This document shows positions 51,637-59,965 of a DNA stretch of 64,000 bases, in pieces. This stretch comes from Pectobacterium actinidiae. Its GTDB lineage: Bacteria > Pseudomonadota > Gammaproteobacteria > Enterobacterales > Enterobacteriaceae. Location: NCBI RefSeq assembly GCF_000803315.1, contig NZ_JRMH01000001.1, positions 3,720,001 through 3,784,000 on the forward strand. The letters run 5' to 3'. The notes under the pieces are model-generated. The model saw nothing but the letters and a program-made list of their open reading frames with translations, searched no databases and was not told the DNA's origin. Both the position numbers and the translations under genes were made by a program. Position 1 is the first letter of the stretch; every line of letters starts with the position of its first letter.

Positions 51637-52184
51637 AAGGGCAACTGAGGGAGATCGGCATTGATGGCGATCGCCCCTTTGATCGGGCGCAGGAGAGCAC
51701 GTTGTGCGAACAGCGCTGGCCGGGGCAAAGCCGCTATCTGCTGGTCACCGGCGGCTTTACCCGATTGCTGCACTGGCATGATGGCCTCCTGACCTGTCGC
51801 GGTGGCGAGAGCTTTCCCATCGGCATCCCAGCCAGCCTGTCGCGACTGGGGCTGTGGGCGGTGCAAGAGATGCTTCAAGCCGTTGAGGGCATCACCCCGC
51901 TGACGCCACTCAGTGAAGCGCTATTCCTGCACTTCGATAAGCATATCGATCGCGTGATCGACTGGTCAAAACACGCACAGGCCGCAGACTACAGCTCGCT
52001 CGGACGCGTTGTGCTGGCGCACCCGCAGGACACGCTGACGGTGCAACTGCTGACGCGCTGCGCGGGCGAGCTGACCCTGCTGCTCACCAGCCTGCCAGAA
52101 TCACAGCGCGATGCGATTTTTCTCAGCGGTGATCTGGCGGCGGCTTGCCTTCCCTATCTGGATTCAGGAGCAAGCACATCATGA
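51633..52184 (+). CDS. Half-length BadF/GlcNAc-kinase-like paralogue
   Basis: The 183-residue product starts with a GTG overlapping the previous stop. It aligns with the C-terminal part of the kinase encoded just downstream: VTGGFTRLLHWHDG with AGTGSCGLAWQNQ, GGESFPIGIPASLSRLGLWAV with GGHEFPISDQGSGARLGLAAL, and LTVQLLTRCAGELTLLL with SHALLAQTASEIGLLLA. The N-terminal domain with the phosphate-binding DGGGT loop is missing and the DQGSGAR motif is not kept. It therefore cannot be a kinase alone. It may be a non-catalytic partner subunit or a decaying duplicate; the open frame and overlaps on both sides favour a protein that is still made. Confidence 0.6.
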   Translation: MKGQLREIGIDGDRPFDRAQESTLCEQRWPGQSRYLLVTGGFTRLLHWHDGLLTCRGGESFPIGIPASLSRLGLWAVQEMLQAVEGITPLTPLSEALFLHFDKHIDRVIDWSKHAQAADYSSLGRVVLAHPQDTLTVQLLTRCAGELTLLLTSLPESQRDAIFLSGDLAAACLPYLDSGASTS

Positions 52185-53095
52185 CGACATGGCTCTATGC
52201 AGGTGTGGATGGCGGCGGCACAGGCTGTCGGGCGCGGATTTATCAGGCAGACGGTACGCCGCTCGGACAGGGACACGGCGGCCGCGCCAACTTGCTGCTC
52301 GGCGTGGAAAGCGTGCGCCAGTCGGTGGACGACGCCATTGCTCAGGCGTTGAAGCACAGCGGTTTTTCACCGAATGACGCCTCTCGGCTGAAAGTCGGGC
52401 TGGCACTCGCCAGCGCGGAACATCGCACCGCCTACGAGGCGTTTTTGGCGTTGTCACATCCTTACGCGACTCAGGTGCTCAATACCGATGCGTTGGGCGC
52501 TTGTCTGGCGGTCAACCAAGGGAAAGATGCGGGCGTAGTCATTGCCGGAACCGGCTCCTGCGGGCTGGCATGGCAAAACCAGACGATTACCGCCTATGGC
52601 GGCCATGAATTCCCCATTTCCGATCAGGGCAGCGGCGCACGCCTTGGGCTGGCGGCGCTGCAACATACCTATGATGTGCTGCAAGGCTGGTGCGCGCCGT
52701 CTGCACTCAGTCAGCGCATCGACAATTTCTTTTCTGCCCGCGCAGCGCCCGCGCAGGCCGCGAACACGCTCGACGCGCTACAGACGTTTAGTCAACAGGC
52801 GAAACCGGGCGACTATGCGCAGTTCGCCCGCCACGTATTTGACTGCGCTCAGCAGGAGGATGCCGTTTCTCACGCGCTACTGGCGCAGACGGCTAGCGAA
52901 ATCGGCCTGCTGCTAGCCGCCGTGGCACGCCACGCGACGCCTCGCCTGTCGCTCATGGGCAGCATCGGCCTACATATCCGCCCCTGGCTATCCTCCAAAT
53001 GGCAATCCCAACTCGCCGCCCCGATGGGCGATGCTCTCGACGGTGCACGATTGATTGCCTGTCATGATTATGCGTTATACAGCCATCCGTTATAA
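52181..53095 (+). CDS. BadF/BadG-type ATPase, N-acetylglucosamine kinase-like
   Basis: The 304 residues have the actin-like ATPase fold of the BadF/BcrA/GlcNAc-kinase family: the first phosphate loop AGVDGGGTGCRARIYQ, GQGHGGRANLL, then VIAGTGSCGLAW, GGHEFPISDQGSGARLGLAAL, and LSLMGSIGLHIRPWL. Relatives phosphorylate N-acetylglucosamine or similar sugars in the cytoplasm. The ATG overlaps the stop of the half-length paralogue (ATGA). This suggests that the imported sugar releases an amino sugar. Confidence 0.8.
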   Translation: MTTWLYAGVDGGGTGCRARIYQADGTPLGQGHGGRANLLLGVESVRQSVDDAIAQALKHSGFSPNDASRLKVGLALASAEHRTAYEAFLALSHPYATQVLNTDALGACLAVNQGKDAGVVIAGTGSCGLAWQNQTITAYGGHEFPISDQGSGARLGLAALQHTYDVLQGWCAPSALSQRIDNFFSARAAPAQAANTLDALQTFSQQAKPGDYAQFARHVFDCAQQEDAVSHALLAQTASEIGLLLAAVARHATPRLSLMGSIGLHIRPWLSSKWQSQLAAPMGDALDGARLIACHDYALYSHPL

Positions 53096-53120
53096 AAAAT
53101 AAATAATGCCGGAGACATCA

Positions 53121-54944
53121 ATGACATCATTCACTCGCAGAACTTTCGTCAAGCTCGGTGCAGGCAGTGCCATTACGCTAGCTGGCGGCTTTTTTCACGC
53201 CAACGCTAACGCGCCAACGTCCACCGGACCGCTGCGCATCGCCATTATTTCGGATGTCCACGTCCACAATATTTACGGCCACTACGATTTTGACGGCCTG
53301 CCTGATGCGAAGACCGGAAAGAAGCTGACCATCCGCACCCTAAAAGATTCGGTGAATTCGACCCGCATCTTCAATGAGCCTTACTTCGCCTTGCTGGCCG
53401 CGCTAGACGAACTGGCAAAACAGCAGGTGAAATACGTCGTACTATCCGGCGATTACTCTGATGATGGTCAACAGCCCACCGTTGAAGGTATTGCCGCCAT
53501 CCTGACGCAGTATGAGCAGCGTCACGGCATGCGATTCTTCGCGACGACGGGCAACCACGACGTTAATCGCCCGCAGGGGGACGACTCCTCGGAGAGAATG
53601 CTCAATGCCGACGGCAGCAGCACCATGCTAAGCAGCAAATCCGACGTTAAGCTCGGCGACGCGCAGTCGCTGATTGTCACCGCCAAGATGCAGGCGCTCG
53701 GCTATGAGCGCGGCCTGCCGCTGATGAAGCCGTTTGGCTTCTTTAAACGCGACGATTTTCTGCACTGGGAAACGCCGTTTGGTGACAGCGATGAACTCAG
53801 TCAGCGCCAATATCTCGCCCGCTCGCCGGACGGCAGCAAACAGTGGAACATTGTGGACGCGTCCTATCTGGTGGAGCCAGAAGCGGGACTGTGGCTACTT
53901 TCCATCGATGCCAACGTGTATCAGGTTAAAAACGGACCGGAAAAGCGTGAGGAGATCAAAGGCTACTCCACCAGCACCGACACGGGCTGGAACGCCTTGT
54001 TGACGGAAAAACCGTTCATGCTGCCGTGGGTGAAATCGGTAGTGCAACGGGCGAAAGCGCAGAACAAAAAGCTGCTGGTGTTCTCGCACTATCCGCTGGT
54101 CGATTTCCTCGACGGCACGATAGAAGATGAAAAACAGCTCTTTGGCAGCAACAGCTTCATTAAACGCACGCCACGGCCAGAGGTTGCCGAACAGGCGCTG
54201 GCGGCAGGTATTCGCCTGCATTTTAGCGGCCATCTGCACGTTAACGACACCGGTGTGTATCGCAGTTCACAGGGCACGCTGGTGAATGTGGCGGTGCCAT
54301 CGCTGGCCGCTTACCCGCCCGCGATGAAGCTGGCGACGCTGCATAGCGATCGGGTGGATATTGATACGCTGGTCTTGCGCAACGTGCCGCAGTTCAACCA
54401 TCTGTTCCCGTTTTATCAGAAAGAGTTGGATCGCACGGGTGAACCGCTGGGCGACATCCTGAAAAGCCGCGATTATTACGATTTCCTGCACCATCATCTG
54501 GCGCTGCTGGTACGCCAGCGATTCCTGGTGAAAGACTGGCCGGAGGATTTATCGACCCTCATCACGACGCTGAACTGTGCCGATCTGCTGTGGATCGCAC
54601 AACAACAGCAACCGCTCAGTGCCAAAACGCTGCCCGACGCCGCCGAGCGTAAACCGAATGCGGTTGCAGGTACAGATGGGTTACAGGATATTTCACTGCT
54701 CACGCTGGTGACCGACTGGTATTGCCTGCGCAACGGCAGCGATCTCGCCTGGCAGGATATTCCTGCTGCACGGGTGAAGCAGTACCGCGCACTGCTGACG
54801 GCCTACACGCCAACGACCACGCTGCCGCCGGACAGCCTGCAATACCGCTTCGGCCTGATGCTGAAAATCCTCGCCGGTTACATCAACGATGAGCCTGCAA
54901 CCCGCTTTGTGGTTGATATGCAGGGGAATTTCTTAACAGTATAA
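53121..54944 (+). CDS. Tat-exported calcineurin-like metallophosphoesterase
   Basis: The 607-residue protein begins MTSFTRRTFVKLGAGSA, a textbook twin-arginine signal, so it is folded and exported to the periplasm. The metallophosphoesterase motifs are all present: ISDVHVHN, VVLSGDYSD, TTGNHDVN, FSHYPLVD and FSGHLHVND, giving a two-metal site. A C-terminal extension of about 200 residues follows. ATG 53121 is chosen because of GGAG seven bases upstream; the frame opens 15 bases earlier. The substrate is unknown; a phosphorylated or nucleotide-linked glycan would suit the locus. Confidence 0.85.
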   Translation: MTSFTRRTFVKLGAGSAITLAGGFFHANANAPTSTGPLRIAIISDVHVHNIYGHYDFDGLPDAKTGKKLTIRTLKDSVNSTRIFNEPYFALLAALDELAKQQVKYVVLSGDYSDDGQQPTVEGIAAILTQYEQRHGMRFFATTGNHDVNRPQGDDSSERMLNADGSSTMLSSKSDVKLGDAQSLIVTAKMQALGYERGLPLMKPFGFFKRDDFLHWETPFGDSDELSQRQYLARSPDGSKQWNIVDASYLVEPEAGLWLLSIDANVYQVKNGPEKREEIKGYSTSTDTGWNALLTEKPFMLPWVKSVVQRAKAQNKKLLVFSHYPLVDFLDGTIEDEKQLFGSNSFIKRTPRPEVAEQALAAGIRLHFSGHLHVNDTGVYRSSQGTLVNVAVPSLAAYPPAMKLATLHSDRVDIDTLVLRNVPQFNHLFPFYQKELDRTGEPLGDILKSRDYYDFLHHHLALLVRQRFLVKDWPEDLSTLITTLNCADLLWIAQQQQPLSAKTLPDAAERKPNAVAGTDGLQDISLLTLVTDWYCLRNGSDLAWQDIPAARVKQYRALLTAYTPTTTLPPDSLQYRFGLMLKILAGYINDEPATRFVVDMQGNFLTV

Positions 54945-55320
54945 GATTTTCTCTTTCGGGGGAGGCTTCGTGCGCCACGCTGAAGATAAAACTGAGCCAA
55001 CTCATCTTGCTCACGGGTCTTCTCTTCACGGCGTAAAAAATTATGCTGAGGTGAACATAAACGCCGAGTGAGCGGCATGGACGCCGCGAAAGCCAGTGCC
55101 GCGTCGGGAACGCGTCACTGGCGGCTCGAAAAGCGGACATGGGCACCGAAGGAACCGCGTTAGCGGCATAATTTCCGCCAAAAGCCGGGGTTCATAGGGG
55201 GCTGGCTTAGCCCCCTATGTCGGGCGCGTGCTACGACGTAGCATGAAGATAACAGTGCTTGAAGCGCACGAAATATTCCCCCAAACCTAATCGACTTACA
55301 TACTTTTTTACCGATTCCCT
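54945..55320. other. Gene-free region with stable hairpins
   Basis: No convincing gene was found. The stretch is GC-rich from 55060 to 55250, unlike normal intergenic DNA here. It contains ATAGGGGGC/GCCCCCTAT (55194-55218, perfect 9-bp stem) and TGCTAC/GTAGCA (around 55229-55243). It may be a dispersed intergenic repeat or the relic of one, and the first hairpin could end the glycan operon. Confidence 0.4.
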
Positions 55321-55345
55321 CTGTCGTCATCGTCAAAAAGTGATA

Positions 55346-55360
55346 TGTTATAATATAACA
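55346..55360. promoter_or_regulatory. Zur box over the promoter -10
   Basis: TGTTATAATATAACA is a perfect palindrome identical to the core of the enterobacterial Zur box and includes a consensus TATAAT -10 hexamer (55349-55354). Zinc-loaded Zur bound here would block transcription of the metal transporter operon. Transcription would begin only about 15-20 bases before the small reading frame. Confidence 0.85.
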
Positions 55361-55376
55361 AATAAACCTTTTATCG

Positions 55377-55487
55377 ATGACAATGACAAGTTTTTACTCC
55401 CTCTCCGCGCTGAAGCGCGTGTTACTGGTTTCCCTACTGCTGGTGCTGTTGTGGCTATTGGTCGGGTGGGCAGTGGTGTTGCCATGA
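55377..55487 (+). CDS. Small single-span membrane peptide before the zinc ABC genes
   Basis: A 36-codon frame starts 17 bases after the Zur box. It encodes MTMTSFYSLSALKR followed by one long hydrophobic segment (VLLVSLLLVLLWLLVGWAVVLP) and ends in TGA overlapping the ATPase ATG (ATGA). The positive-inside N terminus and single helix fit a small inner-membrane protein. The ribosome-binding site is weak. It could be a leader that couples translation to the ATPase, or a transporter accessory subunit. No known homologue is recalled. Confidence 0.5.
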   Translation: MTMTSFYSLSALKRVLLVSLLLVLLWLLVGWAVVLP

Positions 55488-56194
55488 TTGCACTACAGGA
55501 ACTGGCCTGTGGCTATCGTCACCAGCCGCCGCTCGCGACACTCAGTGGATGCTTTCATCAGGGTTCACTGACGGCGATTATCGGTGCGAACGGCAGCGGA
55601 AAATCGACGCTGCTGAAAACGCTGGCAAGCCTGCTGCCGCCACTTTCCGGCACGTTCAGCGTCGGTAACGGCAGCCAAAAGAACGCTATCGGCTACTTGC
55701 CGCAGCTCTCCGAATTCGATCGCCAGTTTCCTATTAACGTACGCGATCTGGTGCTCATGGGGTCACTACCCCATCGTGGCTTGCTGCGGAGTATTAACGC
55801 CAACTGGCACCGCAAAGCACTTGATGCGCTCGACGCGGTCTCCATGGCGGACTTCGCCGATCGGCATATTGGCGTCCTGTCCGGTGGGCAATTACAGCGC
55901 GTACTCTTCGCCCGACTGCTGCTGACACAGGCTCCCATCATCCTGCTGGATGAGCCGTTTACCGGTGTCGATAGCCAGACTACGCAAGCGCTCTTGCAGA
56001 TTATCAACCAGCTTCACGCCGAAGGCAGAACCATTCTTGCCGTATTGCACGACCTGGAACTGGTTGAGCAGCACTTTCCGGCGATCCTGCACCTCACTCC
56101 AGACGGCCATCGCTGGGGATATGCCCAGCCCATATTGGATAGCCTGCGCAAGGCGAAAAGTGAGACGCCAACACTCAGGATCGTCACGTCATGA
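55484..56194 (+). CDS. Zinc/manganese-type ABC transporter ATPase
   Basis: The 236 residues have Walker A IIGANGSGKSTLLKTL, the Q loop in YLPQLSEFDRQFP, signature VLSGGQLQRVLFARLL, Walker B IILLDEPFTGVD and the switch histidine in AVLHDLELV. This is the ATPase of a metal-chelate type importer like ZnuC or MntB. ATG 55484 fits the family N terminus (IALQELACGYRHQ); the longer frame reads through the Zur box and is not coding. It overlaps the permease by four bases. Confidence 0.88.
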   Translation: MIALQELACGYRHQPPLATLSGCFHQGSLTAIIGANGSGKSTLLKTLASLLPPLSGTFSVGNGSQKNAIGYLPQLSEFDRQFPINVRDLVLMGSLPHRGLLRSINANWHRKALDALDAVSMADFADRHIGVLSGGQLQRVLFARLLLTQAPIILLDEPFTGVDSQTTQALLQIINQLHAEGRTILAVLHDLELVEQHFPAILHLTPDGHRWGYAQPILDSLRKAKSETPTLRIVTS

Positions 56195-57045
56195 TGCTCT
56201 TTCACCTGATGACTTCTCCTTTTGCCGAATTCGGTTTTATGCGTCGTGCGCTGGTCGGCTGCCTGGTGATAACGTTGAGCGCCGCGCCGCTAGGCTGTTT
56301 CCTGCTGTTGCGGCGTATGAGCCTGATTGGCGATGCGCTGTCGCACGCGGTCTTACCCGGCGTCGCCATCGGCTACCTCATCTCTGGGATGTCGCTGCTG
56401 GCGATGGGGATCGGCGGTTTTATCGCCGGGCTGTCCGTCGCCATGCTTTCCGGCTTCGTCACCCGCCACACGGAATTGAAAGAGGACGCCAGCTTTGCCG
56501 GATTTTACCTCGGCTCGCTGGCGCTCGGCGTCACGCTGGTGTCACTACGCGGTTCCAGCGTCGATCTGTTGCATGTGCTGTTCGGATCGATTCTGGCAGT
56601 GGATCGCGACGCGCTGATCGACATTGCGCTGATCGGATCGACCTCCTTGCTGGTGCTAGCCGCTCTCTATCGAGCGTTGGTGATTGAGTCGTTTGACGTC
56701 ACCTTCTTACGCATCAGTTCAGGGCGCTATCGGGCGCTGATCCACGGCCTGTTTCTGTCGCTGGTGGTGTTGAATCTGGTCGCTGGGTTCCAGCTGTTAG
56801 GCACGCTGATGACGGTCGGCATGATGATGCTGCCTGCCGCCAGCGCCCGCTTCTGGACGCAGCGCCTGCCCGTCATGCTCGGTATTGCGGTGCTGCAAGG
56901 GATGCTCGCCAGCCTGATTGGGCTGCTGTGGTCTTACTACGCCGAGCTGCCCGCCGGGCCTGCCATCATCCTGACGATGACGCTGTTCTTCTGTTTCTCG
57001 GTCTGCGTTGGTCACAACGGTGGGCTATTACGCCTGCGTCGGTGA
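56191..57045 (+). CDS. Zinc/manganese-type ABC transporter permease
   Basis: The 284-residue protein is an ABC-3 family permease with eight to nine helices: LLRRMSLIGDALSHAVLPGVAIGYLISG is the signature opening, with VDLLHVLFGSILAVDRDAL and LGTLMTVGMMMLPAASARFW further on. It would bring zinc across the inner membrane with its ATPase and binding protein. The start overlaps the ATPase stop. Confidence 0.9.
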   Translation: MMLFHLMTSPFAEFGFMRRALVGCLVITLSAAPLGCFLLLRRMSLIGDALSHAVLPGVAIGYLISGMSLLAMGIGGFIAGLSVAMLSGFVTRHTELKEDASFAGFYLGSLALGVTLVSLRGSSVDLLHVLFGSILAVDRDALIDIALIGSTSLLVLAALYRALVIESFDVTFLRISSGRYRALIHGLFLSLVVLNLVAGFQLLGTLMTVGMMMLPAASARFWTQRLPVMLGIAVLQGMLASLIGLLWSYYAELPAGPAIILTMTLFFCFSVCVGHNGGLLRLRR

Positions 57046-57085
57046 CCGATGAATTTCGTTATTTGCAACTGTCTGTGAGGGAAAA

Positions 57086-57964
57086 ATGAAACGTTCACTG
57101 TTAGCTATTGCGTTATCTGGCCTGCTGCTTAGCCCACTGGCGATGGCAAAGAACCTTGATGTTGTCGCCAGCTTTTCCGTACTTGGCGATATGGTCAGCC
57201 ACATCGGCGGCGATCGCGTTACCGTGACCGATCTGGTGAAGCCTAACGGCGATCCCCATGAGTTTGAACCGTCGCCGAAAGACAGCAAAACGCTGGCTCA
57301 CGCCGATCTGGTTTTCGTTAACGGGCTGGGGCTGGAAGGCTGGCTCGACCGACTGGTCACCGCTTCCGGCTACCGTGGTGAAGTCATCACGGCATCAAAT
57401 GGGATTGAAACGCGCTCGATGGTGGAAGACGGAAAAACCGAAACCGATCCGCATGCCTGGAACAGCATGAGCAACGGCGTGGTCTACGCACACAACATCG
57501 TCAATGCGCTGGTGAAAGCCGACCCAACGAATGCCGATTACTATCGCCAGCAGGGTGATGCCTACATCAAACAGCTACAGGGACTGGATAGCTACGCGAA
57601 GAAAACATTCGCCGACATTCCGCAAGAAAAACGTAAAGTGCTGACCAGCCATGATGCGTTCGGCTATTTCGGCCAAGCCTACGGCGTGACGTTCCTGTCG
57701 CCAGTGGGCTACTCTACCGAGTCGGAAGCCAGCAGCAAAAAAGTGGCCTCGCTGATTAAACAAATCAAACAAGAGAAGGTGAAAAGCTACTTCATTGAAA
57801 ACCAGACCGATGGACGTCTGGTGAAGCAAATTGCCAATGCCAGCGGCGCACAGCCCGGTGGTGAGCTGTACCCGGAAGCACTAACTGATTCATCCGGCCC
57901 CGCGTCCACTTACACGGCAGCGTTTAAGCACAACGTCGATACCCTCGCCGCCAGCATGAAGTAG
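57086..57964 (+). CDS. Zinc-binding periplasmic protein of the ABC transporter
   Basis: The 292-residue protein has a signal peptide (LLAIALSGLLLSPLAMA) and the cluster A-I metal-binding fold, with histidines in NGDPHEFEPSP and TDPHAWNS, a third in SHDAFGYF and an acidic ligand near the C terminus. It lacks the long histidine-rich loop of ZnuA, which resembles manganese and some zinc proteins; the Zur box argues for zinc. GAGGGAAAA precedes the ATG. Confidence 0.88.
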   Translation: MKRSLLAIALSGLLLSPLAMAKNLDVVASFSVLGDMVSHIGGDRVTVTDLVKPNGDPHEFEPSPKDSKTLAHADLVFVNGLGLEGWLDRLVTASGYRGEVITASNGIETRSMVEDGKTETDPHAWNSMSNGVVYAHNIVNALVKADPTNADYYRQQGDAYIKQLQGLDSYAKKTFADIPQEKRKVLTSHDAFGYFGQAYGVTFLSPVGYSTESEASSKKVASLIKQIKQEKVKSYFIENQTDGRLVKQIANASGAQPGGELYPEALTDSSGPASTYTAAFKHNVDTLAASMK

Positions 57965-58022
57965 ATACGCAATATTTAGCCAGCACGCAGGGGATCACGC
58001 CACGGATGGCACCCGCCCCCGC

Positions 58023-58838
58023 TTACACCAGCGTCAGATTAAACGTTTTGCCTGTCAACTGCGTCTGAACCTCAGGCGCCAGCGCGCTGTCAGTGATGAT
58101 ATCGGTCAGTTCCGACAGGGGGGTGACGCAGAACAATGAATACGCACCGTATTTACTGCTATCGGCCAGCAGTATCCGGCGGCTGGCATTCGCACCGAGA
58201 TCTTGTTTCACGCCCGCTTTCTCTTCTGTCGGCGTCGTCACGCCTTTATCCAGACTCCACGAGTTGCAGCTGATAAACGCGATATCGGGATAAATGCTGC
58301 GTAACAGACGGCGGCCATGTTCGCCGATGCAGGACTGACTGCTGTCATCAATACGCCCACCGATAATCGTCACTTCTATCTGCTTAAACTCAGACAGAAA
58401 CAGCGCGATTTGCAAATCAGCGGTAATCACACGCAGCGGCAAGTGCGTCAGGTTGCGCGCCAGTTCCAGCATGGTCGTTCCCGCATCCAGCACCACCGCG
58501 CTGCCCGGTTTTACCAGCGTCGCGGCATAGCGGGCTATCGCCTGCTTCTCCTGAAGGCTACGATGTAATTTCTCATTCGTAGTCGGCTGGGAAGGAATAA
58601 AACGATTGAGCGTCACGCCGCCGTGACTGCGACTAATCACGCCCTGTTCATCCAGCTTGATTAAATCACGACGGATCGTCGCCGGGGAGGCGTCGATCAC
58701 GGACACCAGTTCATCTACCGTCACCAGATTATGGCTTTTCAGATAATCCATAATCTGATCAAGACGGCTCTGCCCTCTTACTTTATCCCCGCTCATGCGG
58801 AAAGCATCGGTTAATGTAGGATCCACGGCGATATCCAT
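58023..58838 (-). CDS. DeoR-family regulator of the acid-sugar locus
   Basis: The 271 residues show the DeoR helix-turn-helix ([50 protein letters not shown]) and a sugar-phosphate sensor domain ([44 protein letters not shown]). It resembles YgbI, which accompanies four-carbon acid-sugar genes. The start at 58838 is the best of several weak candidates; 58796 is the alternative. Its operators may be the TGATTATAT repeats at 61.3 kb. Confidence 0.8.
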   Translation of the reverse strand: MDIAVDPTLTDAFRMSGDKVRGQSRLDQIMDYLKSHNLVTVDELVSVIDASPATIRRDLIKLDEQGVISRSHGGVTLNRFIPSQPTTNEKLHRSLQEKQAIARYAATLVKPGSAVVLDAGTTMLELARNLTHLPLRVITADLQIALFLSEFKQIEVTIIGGRIDDSSQSCIGEHGRRLLRSIYPDIAFISCNSWSLDKGVTTPTEEKAGVKQDLGANASRRILLADSSKYGAYSLFCVTPLSELTDIITDSALAPEVQTQLTGKTFNLTLV

Positions 58839-58884
58839 CTTGCTGTTGTTAAGCGATATATTCTTGGTTGCAGGATACCAGAAA

Positions 58885-58904
58885 CCTTCCCGGAAACGGG
58901 AAGG
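58885..58904 (-). terminator. Terminator after pdxA2
   Basis: CCTTCCCG and CGGGAAGG form a perfect 8-bp stem with a GAAA/TTTC loop, followed on the minus strand by TTTCT. Weaker outer arms GCAGGA/TCCTGC enclose it. It probably limits read-through from pdxA2 into the regulator gene. Confidence 0.6.
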
Positions 58905-58984
58905 AAGATCTCCTGCAATGCGCACTGTATCCCGTTTTCTTCGCTTACAAAACCGTACTGACAGCGATGATGAATTATCGCAAA

Positions 58985-59965
58985 TCAGGCCAGTTGCATC
59001 GCGAGCTGAATAGAGATCGCCATACTTTCGCACTTCGCTTTACCCGTCCAGGCAATGTCAAACGCCGTACCGTGATCGGCCGAGGTGCGGATAAACGGCA
59101 AGCCAGCGGTGATGTTCACCCCATCATAGAAACCCAGCAGTTTAAGCGGAATATGGCCCTGATCGTGATACATCGCCACCACCATGTCGTACTGGCCTTC
59201 ATACGCCTGTAAATAGACGGTATCCGGCGGGCACGGGCCATAAACATCAATGCCTTTGGCCTTCATGGCTTCAACCGATGGCGACACGATGGTGATCTCT
59301 TCATCACCAAACAGGCCATTCTCGCCCGCATGCGGGTTAACCCCGGCCACGGCAATACGTGGGTGGGAAAAGCCAACGCGTTTGAGGAAGACATCCGCCA
59401 TCTCGATCACTGTTTCCACGCGGTCGCGGTTCAGCGTATCCAGGAACTTACGCAGCGCAATGTGCGTTGAAACATGGATCACCTTCAACTTATCGGTATA
59501 CAGCACCATCGCATAGTCGCGGCTGTTGGTCAGTTTCGCCAGCAGTTCGGTGTGGCCCGGATAGAGGTGACCCGCCGAGTGCAGCGCTTCCTTATTGAGC
59601 GGCGCGGTGGCAATCGCATGGACTTCACCCGCCATCGCCAGCGCGGTCGCTTTCTGGATGCAGCGGTAAGCTAAATCGCCCGCCTGCGCCTGAACCACTC
59701 CCGGCTTCAGCGCCTGCGGATCTTCCAGCGGTTCATCAATAATATTGATTACGCCCGGCGCGAAGACTGCGTCAGCCGGCTTATCAATAACGTTTAGCTC
59801 TACGGCTGGCACGATATTCAGCGCCAGAATACGTCGCATCGTCTGTACGCAGCCCACCACCACAGCAGATGCGCCGGAAAGCTCGCCTTCGGCCAGCGAT
59901 TTGATAATAATTTCCGGTCCAATCCCTGCCGGATCCCCCATCGTTACCGCAATAATTTTACTCAC
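58985..59965 (-). CDS. pdxA2: 4-phospho-threonate/erythronate dehydrogenase PdxA2
   Basis: The 326-residue protein is of the PdxA family: [74 protein letters not shown] and [16 protein letters not shown] hold the metal ligands. Next to a DUF1537 kinase it fits PdxA2, which oxidises and decarboxylates 4-phospho-D-threonate or D-erythronate to dihydroxyacetone phosphate, rather than the vitamin B6 enzyme. The start is a GTG behind GGAGAAGG and overlaps the kinase end. Confidence 0.88.
   Translation of the reverse strand: MSKIIAVTMGDPAGIGPEIIIKSLAEGELSGASAVVVGCVQTMRRILALNIVPAVELNVIDKPADAVFAPGVINIIDEPLEDPQALKPGVVQAQAGDLAYRCIQKATALAMAGEVHAIATAPLNKEALHSAGHLYPGHTELLAKLTNSRDYAMVLYTDKLKVIHVSTHIALRKFLDTLNRDRVETVIEMADVFLKRVGFSHPRIAVAGVNPHAGENGLFGDEEITIVSPSVEAMKAKGIDVYGPCPPDTVYLQAYEGQYDMVVAMYHDQGHIPLKLLGFYDGVNITAGLPFIRTSADHGTAFDIAWTGKAKCESMAISIQLAMQLA

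Noticed and set aside
55259-55483. Upstream extension of the metal ABC ATPase frame
   Set aside because: It would read through the Zur box and promoter; the family N terminus begins at 55484.
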